NCBI GenBank assembly: GCA_051278165.1
Contig: JBNMNW010000052.1
Location: 1 to 24,973 of the forward strand
Direction: 5' to 3'
DNA: 24,973 nt
Source: GCA-2684655 sp051278165
GTDB lineage: Bacteria > Planctomycetota > UBA1135 > UBA2386
The position numbers and the translations under genes are program-made. Shown here piece by piece: positions 7,382-15,011 of this stretch (its first letter is position 1; each line of letters starts with the position of its first letter). Below the pieces are notes generated by a model, which was not told the origin of the DNA, made no database searches, and saw only the letters and a list, made by a program, of their open reading frames with translations.

Positions 7382-9373
7382 ATGAAGAAGCCAACGCCCC
7401 TACTGTCCCTTTGCGCGCTGCTGTTCGTCGCCGCGTGCAACTCTGCGCCTGCCCCACGCGACTACCAACTCGACCGCGTCGACAACACCGTGGTCGTGCA
7501 ACTGTACGCCGATGGCTTCGAGGCACTGAGCCAAGACGACAAGATGTTGGCATACCACCTGTCGCAAGCTGCGATCGCTGGGCGCGACATCTACCTAGAC
7601 CAACGCTTTGAGTACACACTCGGGCTGCGCTGGGTGCTCGAAACGCTGTGGCTGGTTCGCGACGACTTGCCGGCCGAGGTCAACGAAGAGATCACCCGCT
7701 ACTGCAAGTTGTTCTGGGTGCACTCCGGCATCCACGACAGCCTGACGACCAAGAAAGTGCCGCTGCGGTTGACGATCAAGCAGTTCGCCGAAGCCTGTGC
7801 GGTGGCTCAGCAGAAGGGCCACAAGCTGACCACCAACGAGTTCGCGCCGCTGCGCAACCTTGATCACGCGTGGCAGATCATGACCGACCCGACCACCTAT
7901 GTGTCGGTCACCAACAAGAGCACCGAGCACGGCAACGATCCGATTGCCGCGAGCTGCAACAACCTCTACTCCGGCGTCACGACGGCGGATCTCGAAGGCT
8001 TCGTCGAGAAGAATGGCCTCAACTCGCGACTCGTCAAGCGCGACGGCAAGCTGTTTGAAGAGATCTACCGCTGTGGTGATGGCAAGAGCATTCCGCCTGG
8101 CCGCTACGCCAAGGAGATCTCGGCGATCAACGTCGAACTGAAGAAGGCACTGCCATACGCGCCGGAGCCGACCAAGAAGGCCATCACCAAGCTGATCCGC
8201 TACAACCAGACCGGCAGCATGGACGACTGGCGCGAGTTCAACATCGCGTGGGTGCAGGACAACGACTCGACAATCGACTTCATCCTCGGCTTCATCGAAG
8301 TCTACGTCGACGCGCGTGGCATGAAGGGTTCGTGGGAATCAGTCATCAGCTTCCGCGACGAGATTAAAACCCGCAACATCGCCAAGCTCGCGCTCGAAGC
8401 ATCGTGGTTTGAAGCGCGCATGCCGTGGGAAGAGAAGTTCAAGAAGAAGGACGTTAAGGGCATCTCGGCGCGCGCCATCTCGGTCGTCATGGAAACCGGC
8501 GACAGTGGCCCGATCACTCCGATCGGCATCAACCTGCCGAACGAAGCCGACGTGCGCCAGGAATACGGCAGCAAGTCGGTCAACCTCGCCAACATCGTCG
8601 AGACCTACAACTCCGTGAAGGCATCGGGCAGCCTCGGCGAGTTCTCTTTCACTAAGGAAGAGGAAGCGCGCGCTCGTCTCTACTCCTCGGCGATGGACGA
8701 CATGCACACCAATCTGCATGAAGTCGTCGGCCACGCATCGGGCCAGTTGATGCCTGAGATCAAGAACCCGGCGCAGCGCCTGGGCCTGTTCTACAGCACG
8801 CTCGAGGAAGGTCGCGCCGACCTGGTTGGCCTCTACTGGATCGCCGACCAAAAGATGAAGGACCTCGGCTTCGTGCCCAACGACGAAGCCGTATTGGCCA
8901 AGTATGAGGCCTACGCGCGCAATGCGCTGGTGCAACTGCGCCGCGTGCCGCTCGGCGAACGCGTCGAAGAAGACCACATGCGCAACCGCCAGCTGATCGT
9001 GCTGTGGTTGCTTGAGAACGACGGTGGCGTCGAAGTCAAGCAGCAGGACGGCCGCACATTCTATGTCGTCACTTCGGCCGACAAGTTCCGCGAAGGCTCC
9101 GGCAAGCTGCTCGCCGAGCTGATGCGCATCAAGGCCGAAGGTGACTTCAAGGCTGGCAAGGCGCTAGTTGAAAAGTACGCCGTCAAGATCGACCCGACGC
9201 TGCACCAGGAAGTCATCCGCCGCATTGAGAAACTCGGCCTGCCGTCGGTCACCGGCTTCGTGCAACCCGAGCTGCAACTCGTCAAGGACGCTGCTGGCAA
9301 GGTCGTCGACGTCAAGACGATGCACTGTCGCGATCTCGCTGACCAGATGCTGCGCTGGAGCGGCCGGAAGTAG
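7382..9373 (+). CDS. Dipeptidyl-peptidase III family (M49) zinc lipoprotein
   Basis: A 663-residue protein with an ATG at 7382. The N-terminus MKKPTPLLSLCALLFVAAC is a lipoprotein signal, with Cys19 in a VAAC lipobox as the probable lipidated residue. The zinc motif of peptidase family M49 is complete: HEVVGH at 446-451 (the hexapeptide HExxGH unique to this family), with E447 as catalytic base and H446 and H451 as ligands. EEGRAD follows at 475-480, where E476 should be the third ligand. The spacing is almost the same as in human DPP III. M49 enzymes remove dipeptides from the N-terminus of short peptides; here the enzyme should act outside the inner membrane. The next gene starts 5 nt after its stop, so the two are probably co-transcribed. 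Confidence 0.92.
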   Translation: MKKPTPLLSLCALLFVAACNSAPAPRDYQLDRVDNTVVVQLYADGFEALSQDDKMLAYHLSQAAIAGRDIYLDQRFEYTLGLRWVLETLWLVRDDLPAEVNEEITRYCKLFWVHSGIHDSLTTKKVPLRLTIKQFAEACAVAQQKGHKLTTNEFAPLRNLDHAWQIMTDPTTYVSVTNKSTEHGNDPIAASCNNLYSGVTTADLEGFVEKNGLNSRLVKRDGKLFEEIYRCGDGKSIPPGRYAKEISAINVELKKALPYAPEPTKKAITKLIRYNQTGSMDDWREFNIAWVQDNDSTIDFILGFIEVYVDARGMKGSWESVISFRDEIKTRNIAKLALEASWFEARMPWEEKFKKKDVKGISARAISVVMETGDSGPITPIGINLPNEADVRQEYGSKSVNLANIVETYNSVKASGSLGEFSFTKEEEARARLYSSAMDDMHTNLHEVVGHASGQLMPEIKNPAQRLGLFYSTLEEGRADLVGLYWIADQKMKDLGFVPNDEAVLAKYEAYARNALVQLRRVPLGERVEEDHMRNRQLIVLWLLENDGGVEVKQQDGRTFYVVTSADKFREGSGKLLAELMRIKAEGDFKAGKALVEKYAVKIDPTLHQEVIRRIEKLGLPSVTGFVQPELQLVKDAAGKVVDVKTMHCRDLADQMLRWSGRK

Positions 9374-9378
9374 CTGCC

Positions 9379-10251
9379 ATGCGTTACGAAGGCAAGATCT
9401 ACCGACCGCCGAGTGAAGCGGATGCTTACATCCTGCAGGCCACGATCGGCTGCAGTTGGAACAAGTGCACGTACTGCGACATGTATCGCGACAAGCAGTT
9501 CACGGTGCGTGCGATGGAGGAAGTGCTCGCCGACATCAAGTTGGCGGCGGCGACCTACGGCAACGAGGTGCAGAAGGTCTTTGTAGCCGATGGCGACGCG
9601 CTGATCCTCGACATGGCGTCGTGGCGCACGATCCTTGCGGCGTGCAAAGACGCCTTCCCATCGCTGCGACGCGTGTCGTGCTATGCGATGGCGAGCAACA
9701 TCCTAGAGAAGAGTGAGGCCGAGATGACCGAGCTTTGCACGCTTGGTCTAACGCAACTCTACATCGGCCCAGAAAGTGGTGACGACCCGACCTTGAAGCG
9801 CATCGCCAAGGGCAGCACCGCACAAGACCATGTCGAAGCGGCGCAGCGCGCGCACGCGGCTGGCATGAAGACGTCGGTGATCTTCTTGCTCGGTGCCGGC
9901 GGTATCGAACGCAGCCAAGAGCACGCGCTCGCATCGGCCCAACTCGCAACGGCGATGAACCCGCGCTTCTTGTCGGCACTGACGTTGACGGTTGTGCCTG
10001 GCACACCGATCGCGCGCGCCGAAGAGAAGGGGCTGTTCACGATGCCCGACATCCCAACAACGCTGCGCGAGTTGCGCACGTTCGCGGCGAACGCCAACCC
10101 GACCGACTCGATCTTTCGCACCAACCACGCTTCGAACCGCCTACCGATTGCGGGACGACTGCCGCGCGATCGAGACGAGATCGTCGCCGCGATCGATGGC
10201 GCGCTGAACGGCGACGTGCCACTGCGACCCGACTGGCAACGCGGCCTGTAA
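9379..10251 (+). CDS. Radical SAM protein with CX4CX2C cluster motif
   Basis: A 290-residue protein whose ATG at 9379 lies 5 nt after the M49 gene stop. The cluster-binding cysteines are C25, C30 and C33 in GCSWNKCTYCDMY, spaced CX4CX2C instead of the usual CX3CX2C. Other radical SAM features follow: a GGE-like strand segment replaced by FVADGDALIL, and GLTQLYIGPESGDD and FLLGAGGIE in the barrel. The RTNHASNRLPIAG motif near the C-terminus recurs, from memory, in a widespread but uncharacterised family of small radical SAM proteins that begin RYEGxxYRPPSE. Some of these are annotated as Elp3-like, but there is no acetyltransferase domain here. No substrate can be assigned. It is probably co-transcribed with the M49 lipoprotein gene, but a functional link is not evident. 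Confidence 0.88.
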   Translation: MRYEGKIYRPPSEADAYILQATIGCSWNKCTYCDMYRDKQFTVRAMEEVLADIKLAAATYGNEVQKVFVADGDALILDMASWRTILAACKDAFPSLRRVSCYAMASNILEKSEAEMTELCTLGLTQLYIGPESGDDPTLKRIAKGSTAQDHVEAAQRAHAAGMKTSVIFLLGAGGIERSQEHALASAQLATAMNPRFLSALTLTVVPGTPIARAEEKGLFTMPDIPTTLRELRTFAANANPTDSIFRTNHASNRLPIAGRLPRDRDEIVAAIDGALNGDVPLRPDWQRGL

Positions 10252-10260
10252 GCCTTCGCA

Positions 10261-10279
10261 CCGGCAAGATTCCTGCCGG
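10261..10279 (+). terminator. Hairpin after the radical SAM gene
   Basis: CCGGCA (10261-10266) pairs with TGCCGG (10274-10279) around a 7-nt loop, 9 nt after the stop. There is no U tract, so factor-independent termination is uncertain. The rest of the gap to 10520 shows no gene. Confidence 0.35.
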
Positions 10280-10507
10280 CCGAACGGCGCCAGTCCAACC
10301 GTACTCCGCAAGGCTCCTGAGACACGCCTGCCACAACTCCAGGGTCGGATGCCGCACGCCGTGGCTCCAGGCCTCGCGGCTACGAATTTACCCTGATGAG
10401 TTCCGAGAAAAGTCGCTCAATTCGATTCACGCCATTCGAAGGAATGGCACAATCGGCACGGGGAGATCGCTAGACTTGCTCGACCAGTTTCGACCATATA
10501 GTCAACG

Positions 10508-10513
10508 AAAGGA
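10508..10513 (+). promoter_or_regulatory. Shine-Dalgarno site AAAGGA
   Basis: AAAGGA lies 6 nt before the ATG at 10520. It is one of the few good ribosome-binding sites in the window and fixes this start, although a second Met codon follows directly. Confidence 0.6.
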
Positions 10514-10519
10514 TCCATA

Positions 10520-11050
10520 ATGATGAAGTCTCTAATCGCTCTCACCTGCGCCGCACTGATGACGTGTGGCCTGCAAGCTCAAATCGGCGGCAGCCTCAAC
10601 CGCAACGCGGCCAAGGTCTCCAACACCATCGAGATGGGCAAGAACAAGCTGTCCGTCAGCTACACCGCCATCCGCTTCGGTGATGGCCAGTGGCAGAAGG
10701 CCCAGGAAGACAAGGAAGGCTACGAAGGCTTCAACAAGTTCGCCGCGCGCAAGCCGATTGGCTCCGTCACCACCAGCTGTGACCTGACGGCCGCTGGCAA
10801 GACGATCGCCGCGGGCACCTACTCGATGTTCTTCACGGTGCACGAAAGCGGCATGTGGTTGCTCAACCTGAAGCCCGCCGAAGGCGACGCCGTGCGCTGG
10901 GGCATGCACCTCAAGGACACCACCTCCAAGAGCGCCTGCATGAAGATCAGCCTCGAGCCGTCCGACAAGGACGACACCTGCTCGATCGCCATCACGTTCG
11001 GCGAGAAGTCGGTGTCGGTGCCGGTCATGGTCAAGGCCAAGAAGGAGTAG
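10520..11050 (+). CDS. Exported DUF2911-like protein
   Basis: A 176-residue protein with a clear signal peptide (MMKSLIALTCAALMTCGLQAQ, cleavage after QA or AQ) and a strong ribosome-binding site. The body is a compact beta-rich domain. The order of motifs resembles DUF2911 proteins: an early strand KLSVSYTAIRFGDGQW, then GKTIAAGTYSMFFTVHESG, then a Trp-containing strand MWLLNLKPAEGDAVRWG, and a final strand VSVPVMVKAKK. The usual GR and WRTGANE motifs of DUF2911 are not obvious, so the match is to the family shape rather than its best-conserved residues. Function is unknown. The gene is probably monocistronic, with hairpins before and after it. Confidence 0.72.
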   Translation: MMKSLIALTCAALMTCGLQAQIGGSLNRNAAKVSNTIEMGKNKLSVSYTAIRFGDGQWQKAQEDKEGYEGFNKFAARKPIGSVTTSCDLTAAGKTIAAGTYSMFFTVHESGMWLLNLKPAEGDAVRWGMHLKDTTSKSACMKISLEPSDKDDTCSIAITFGEKSVSVPVMVKAKKE

Positions 11051-11110
11051 TGGAGCAGGGTCGCTGGCTCGCTTTCAAGCTGAGCTAACCGCAACCCGCC
11101 CCTCGCTCAC

Positions 11111-11127
11111 GACCTGCCTCGCAGGTC
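11111..11127 (+). terminator. 7-bp hairpin after the DUF2911-like gene
   Basis: GACCTGC (11111-11117) pairs with GCAGGTC (11121-11127) around a 3-nt loop, about 60 nt after the stop. No U tract follows, so a terminator role is possible rather than shown. Confidence 0.35.
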
Positions 11128-11200
11128 ACGCCCGCCGCGCCAGTTGACTGGCTGCTGGCGGGCCCACCAGTTTCCCGTTATGGACTGGTGTGTACTGACC

Positions 11201-12175
11201 ATGGCGAGCCTGACCGATTTCGACTACCCAGACTCTGCGTGGAACCGCGCCGTCGACATCATGGCGCACGGCGATCCATTTTGTTGTCGCACCGAGTGGG
11301 CGTTGTCGTTTCACGAAGCGTTCGCGCCGGGCCGCGATCTATGCGTCGTCGCGGCAGAAGGCAGCTTGATCTCGTTCGCACTGCATAAGCGAACGAAGGC
11401 TGGCCCGCTGCTCGAGCCGGTCGAGTCAAGTTGGCTATTCGGCTGCCCGCTGCTGGGCCCTGATGCGGTTCCGATGCTGGCGCAACTGCTCGAATCGCAC
11501 CCCAAGGCATCCGTGCTGCTCAGCGGCATGGACATCGAAGGCCCGCTGCTGCCCGTGCTCGCTGCGGCTTTCGGTGAACGCTACGACTTGCTGCATGTCG
11601 CCACGGAAAACACCTGCCGTGCGTCGCTCGATCGCGGGCTCGACGGCTACCTGTCGCGGCGCTCCGCCAAGACCCGCCGCGGCGTGCGCAATGCCGCCCG
11701 GCGCCTGCACGACCGCGGCGTCACCTTCGAACGCCATCAGCCAACCACCCAAGCCGAAGCGGACGCCGTCTACGCCCGCATCATCGCGGTCGAGGACCGT
11801 AGCTGGAAGGGCCTTGGCGAATGCGGCATGAGCGAACCGCCGTCACTGCAGTTCTACTCGATGATGCTGCGCCGCATGGCTGTCAGCGGCTGCGGCCGGG
11901 TGATGCTCGCGCGCCACGAAGGCACCGACATCGGTTTCATCTTCGGCGGCGTGTGCGGCCCCGAGCCTGAAGGCAACATCTACCGTGGCCAACAATTCAG
12001 CTTCGCCGATGACTGGCGCGCTGCCTCACTCGGCAACGTGCTGCAACTCGAACAAGTGCGGTGGCTTTGCGACGAGGGCGTGGCCCGCTACGACATGGGA
12101 CCAGTGATGGAATACAAGCATCACTGGACCGAGACGCAGGCGCGCCTGGATGCCATCGCGCTGCGGCCGAACTAG
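11201..12175 (+). CDS. GNAT-fold acyltransferase of the BioF2/FemAB-like (CelD/BcsL) group
   Basis: About 324 residues from ATG 11201, which has GGTG about 8 nt upstream. ATG 11180 and TTG 11144 are in-frame alternatives, and the start is uncertain. The C-terminal half has the pattern of PF13480 (acetyltransferase, BioF2-like): LSRRSAKTRRGVRNAARRL, then EDRSWKGLGECGM, FYSMMLRRMAVSGCGRVMLA, GTDIGFIFGGV, a GQQFSFADDWRAASLGNVL segment, and YDMGPVMEYKHHWTE near the end. Proteins of this group transfer acyl or aminoacyl groups and often act in exopolysaccharide or cell-envelope synthesis. No signal peptide or membrane helix is evident, so it should be cytoplasmic. No partner genes for polysaccharide synthesis are adjacent, so the substrate is open. 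Confidence 0.8.
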   Translation: MASLTDFDYPDSAWNRAVDIMAHGDPFCCRTEWALSFHEAFAPGRDLCVVAAEGSLISFALHKRTKAGPLLEPVESSWLFGCPLLGPDAVPMLAQLLESHPKASVLLSGMDIEGPLLPVLAAAFGERYDLLHVATENTCRASLDRGLDGYLSRRSAKTRRGVRNAARRLHDRGVTFERHQPTTQAEADAVYARIIAVEDRSWKGLGECGMSEPPSLQFYSMMLRRMAVSGCGRVMLARHEGTDIGFIFGGVCGPEPEGNIYRGQQFSFADDWRAASLGNVLQLEQVRWLCDEGVARYDMGPVMEYKHHWTETQARLDAIALRPN

Positions 12176-12484
12176 ATCACAGCATCACGACGTCCCACGC
12201 GTTGCTTGCGGCGCCGCAATGCATCGCCCCGCAATGCATCGTCACCCCAATGAATCGTCACCCCAAGAAACAGACAAACTGCACGCGACGCCCCAGCCGC
12301 AAGACGCGGGTAGCGCACGACGCCCCAATCGCCGAATGAAGGCATTTGGCAGGCTCTAATCACTACTAGCTGCTTAGTGCCTGCAAGTCACGCCAGTCAG
12401 TAAAGCAATCAAGATGCAACTCGACCGCTGCGCACACGACCTCAAAACTGGCCAACCGCAAACAACCCGCTAGCATCACTCGCC
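12176..12484. other. Intergenic region with short degenerate tandem repeat
   Basis: No credible gene was seen in these 309 bases. At about 12214-12265 there are three imperfect head-to-tail units of 16-18 bp built on GCAATGCATCGTCACCCC, the third with AATGAATCG. The block after it is C- and A-rich with no clear hairpin. A promoter for the methyltransferase gene may lie near the end, but none is recognisable. Confidence 0.55.
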
Positions 12485-13228
12485 ATGCTCGTGCATACCC
12501 ATCACGTCCCCCTGCGAGAAACGATGCTGTGGCTCGAGCCACACCTCCAACATCGCGCCGCACGCATTCTCGAAGTCGGCTGTGGTCAAGGCCACCTCGC
12601 TGCCGCGCTGGCGAGCGCCGGCCACCAAGTCGTCGCGATCGACTCCAACGAAGAGGCGGTCGCAGCCACGCGCTACAAGGGCGTCGATGCGCGCGTCGGC
12701 ACGTTCCCCGAACAACTGCCAGAGAGCGACCAAGGCAGGTTCGACGTGGTGCTATTCACGCGCTCGCTGCATCACCTCGAAGACCTCGACGCCGCGTGCG
12801 CCGCCGCGTTCTCGATACTGTCACCGACTGGCGTCGTGCTGATCGAAGACTGGGCGTGGAACCTCATCGACGAACGCACTGCGGCATGGGCCTACGGCTT
12901 GATGGGCATCGGCCGCACCACCGGACTCGTTCCGGCAGGCACGTGGCAAGGCGGCACCGATCCCTTGCAGCACTGGATCGACGAACATCAACACCATGTG
13001 CATGAAGTAGCCGCCATGCGCGAAGCCATCAGCAAGCACGGCGCGGCACACAACGTGACGATCACCGAACAAACGGCGCCGTACTTCTACCGCTACTTCT
13101 GCGACTACCTCGCCAAGAAGGCCGACGGCGCGACGATCGTAGAGAGCGTGCTAGCTGCCGAACGGCAAATGCTCGAAGCCGGTGCCATGGAACCTCTCGG
13201 CTGGCGGCTAGCGGCCACTCGCGCGTAG
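12485..13228 (+). CDS. Class I SAM-dependent methyltransferase
   Basis: A 247-residue protein with an ATG at 12485. SAM-binding motif I is ILEVGCGQGHLAAAL (from residue 28). The acidic residue ending strand 2 is D53 in VVAIDSNEEA. Motif post-I/II follows as FDVVLFTRSLHHLEDL, and motif III as LSPTGVVLIEDW. This fits the Methyltransf_11/UbiE-like small-molecule group. The C-terminal third (about 130-247) is helical and His/Glu-rich (DEHQHHVHEV) and probably forms the substrate cap. The acceptor cannot be identified. It stands alone, with unannotated gaps of about 300 bp on both sides. Confidence 0.88.
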   Translation: MLVHTHHVPLRETMLWLEPHLQHRAARILEVGCGQGHLAAALASAGHQVVAIDSNEEAVAATRYKGVDARVGTFPEQLPESDQGRFDVVLFTRSLHHLEDLDAACAAAFSILSPTGVVLIEDWAWNLIDERTAAWAYGLMGIGRTTGLVPAGTWQGGTDPLQHWIDEHQHHVHEVAAMREAISKHGAAHNVTITEQTAPYFYRYFCDYLAKKADGATIVESVLAAERQMLEAGAMEPLGWRLAATRA

Positions 13229-13566
13229 GCCGCTCACACGAGCACGCAGGGCAGGGAATGGCTCCCTACCCCGGCGCGGCAGAACGGCAGATCAGAACCT
13301 GACGGGCACGACCCTGCCCCCCGATACAGATCACCTCGCGCAACCACACCGGCCCCATTCCTGAGGGTGGCCTGGCAGTGGGCAAAGGTCCGCTCGGCGA
13401 GGAGACCTGGGCGCTGCGTCGGCGCTAAGCACGCCGGCAGCTTGCGGCACGATCGCCAGCGCAGATCGAGGTCCGCGGATATGGCGGCAGATCTCTGCAT
13501 GCCACCGCTAGGATCGGCGGCGATGCGACCAGCAACACGCGAACCTGCACACGGACGGCAAGCCCA
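13229..13566. other. Intergenic region with one hairpin, no gene seen
   Basis: 338 bases without a supportable gene. Immediately after the methyltransferase, 13249-13271 can fold as GGG-c-AGGGA / TCCCT-a-CCC around ATGGC (an 8-bp stem with one mismatch), a possible terminator without a U tract. The remaining sequence lacks clear coding bias or RNA-gene features. Confidence 0.5.
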
Positions 13567-14223
13567 GTGAAGAACTTGGTTGCTCGCATGTTCTTGGTGA
13601 TGCCGCTGCGCGACACCATGCGACGCGTGCCGCAAGTGCTCATCGGCCTATGGCTGTTTGGCATGGGCGTCGCGTTCATGGTCGCCGGCGACCTCGGCAC
13701 CGCGCCATGGGACGTCTTCCACCAAGGCGTCGCACGCGTCAGCGGCATCAGCCTCGGCACCGTCATCATGCTCACCGGCATCGTCGTCGTGCTCGGCTTC
13801 CTACCGCTGCGCGAGAAGGTCGGGCTAGGCACGATCTTGAACGCGCTGCTGATCGGCGTCGCCGTCGACCACACGCTCAGTTGGCTAGAGCGACCCGACG
13901 TCCTGTGGCTACGCATCGCGCTCACCACCTCCGGACCAATCATGATTGCGCTCGCTTCCGGCCTCTACATCGGCGGCGGACTCGGCCCTGGACCGCGCGA
14001 CGGCATCATGACCGGTTTCGCAAAACGCGGCTTCAAGGTCTGGAAGGTGCGCACGATCCTCGAGGTCAGCGTCATGACGCTCGGCATCTTCCTAGGCGGC
14101 CGGATCGGGTTTGGCACCGCCTGGTTCGCGATCGGAATCGGGCCAATGGTGCAGTTCTTCTTGCCCAAGTTTGTGATTCGCTCAGCGGCCGGCAGCACTA
14201 GCGATGTGTCGCAAACGCGCTAG
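13567..14223 (+). CDS. YczE/YyaS-like (COG2364) integral membrane protein
   Basis: A 218-residue polytopic membrane protein. The frame opens at GTG 13567, with in-frame ATG alternatives at 13588 and 13600. Two family signatures are clear: GDLGTAPWDVFHQG (41-54) after the first helix, and GGGLGPGPRDGIMTGFAKR (from 136), typical of YczE/YitT-like membrane proteins. About five helices are predicted: roughly 22-42, 60-80, 88-104, 117-136 and 165-195. The family has no proven transport activity. The TAG stop codon lies inside the left arm of a MITE-like inverted repeat, so the last residues may have been set by insertion of that element. Confidence 0.85.
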   Translation: MKNLVARMFLVMPLRDTMRRVPQVLIGLWLFGMGVAFMVAGDLGTAPWDVFHQGVARVSGISLGTVIMLTGIVVVLGFLPLREKVGLGTILNALLIGVAVDHTLSWLERPDVLWLRIALTTSGPIMIALASGLYIGGGLGPGPRDGIMTGFAKRGFKVWKVRTILEVSVMTLGIFLGGRIGFGTAWFAIGIGPMVQFFLPKFVIRSAAGSTSDVSQTR

Positions 14224-14388
14224 GAGTCTGCGTCACGGGAGGCGAATCGACCAGGTGCGTGACGTTCGCACCGGGTTGGTTCGCCGAAACGCAGTCGAAT
14301 CGGTGGCTTCGGCGAGGATTTGGCGGGCCGACATGGGGTGAAGGGTGCGTGCCTGGCGGTTTGCTCTCCCGTGGCGCAGACTCCTAGC
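14219..14388. mobile_element. 170-bp MITE-like element with 23-bp terminal inverted repeats
   Basis: The left arm (14219-14241) and the reverse complement of the right arm (14366-14388) read GCTAGGAGTCTGCGYCACGG followed by GAG in both, with a single T/C difference in 23 positions. They enclose 124 bp with no coding capacity. The arms begin inside the stop codon region of the YczE-like gene. Long, nearly perfect terminal repeats around a short non-coding core are typical of miniature inverted-repeat elements moved by a transposase encoded elsewhere. No convincing target-site duplication was found. An RNA-level role (long-range stem) is the alternative. Confidence 0.65.
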
Positions 14389-14446
14389 TGACGCGCTCGT
14401 GAGTCTCGGCGCGCCCTAGCGGGCACCGCATGCAGCCAGCCCGTCG

Positions 14447-14980
14447 TTAGCGACCCTTGACGCTGTCGGGGTTCGCTGCCGCTGATTGCGCATGCATCTC
14501 TCGCGTCGCCGTGACGATGCGCTGGATGTTGGCCACGTGGTCACTCGCTGCATGAATCGCCCACAACGCCTCGAAGTTCGCCGGCAGGTTGGCGACGCCA
14601 TTGATCGCCGACAGCAGGTCGGACTCGAGCACGCCACCGACGAGGTTCTCGGCCGTCAGCTTGTAGGAACGCTCAGATACCTTGCCTAGGAACGTCGTGT
14701 TCGCGAGCAGTAATCGCATGCCACGCGACGTCATCAGGCACACCAGCACCGGCTTGTCGTCGTAGTCGCAAATCTTGTGGAACGCCGCGATGGCGTTCGC
14801 ATCGTTGCCGGACTCCTGCATCTGGCTGATGCGCAGCACGCACTGAGAGCCCACCAACAGCGCCTTCTCGAGCTGGAGATCGGTCTTCGCGAGCAGTGAA
14901 TCTACCAGGCGTCGCTTGCTGCCGTTGGGTGTGGCATCCCGCCATTGGAGGATGCAGTCGACAAGTTCGGCAAGGTTCAT
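14447..14980 (-). CDS. Uncharacterised protein, downstream of the LarA-like gene
   Basis: A 177-residue soluble protein with an ATG at 14980, 31 nt after the stop of the larA-like gene on the same strand, so probably co-transcribed. Notable segments are LAKTDLQLEKALLVGSQCVL (about 30-49), KPVLVCLMTSRGMRLLLANT (about 76-95) and LPANFEALWAIHAASDHV (about 132-149). From memory, the KALLVGSQCVLRIS and LLLANTTFLxKxS patterns occur in the N-terminal part of some proteins annotated as restriction endonucleases. The later conserved part is not present here and this match is unverified. There is no signal peptide or membrane segment. No function is assigned. Confidence 0.7.
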   Translation of the reverse strand: MNLAELVDCILQWRDATPNGSKRRLVDSLLAKTDLQLEKALLVGSQCVLRISQMQESGNDANAIAAFHKICDYDDKPVLVCLMTSRGMRLLLANTTFLGKVSERSYKLTAENLVGGVLESDLLSAINGVANLPANFEALWAIHAASDHVANIQRIVTATREMHAQSAAANPDSVKGR

Positions 14981-15011
14981 CAGCTACTTAGAACGGGATC
15001 CGCTGCGGGAA

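Noticed and set aside
10476..10502. Promoter-like TTGCTC / TATAGT pair upstream of the DUF2911-like gene
   Set aside because: The spacer is only 15 nt and the implied start site would fall inside the ribosome-binding site at 10508-10513.
13234..13635. 133-codon minus-strand open frame
   Set aside because: Partly antisense to the start of the YczE-like gene; the translation shows no domain, signal peptide or coding character.
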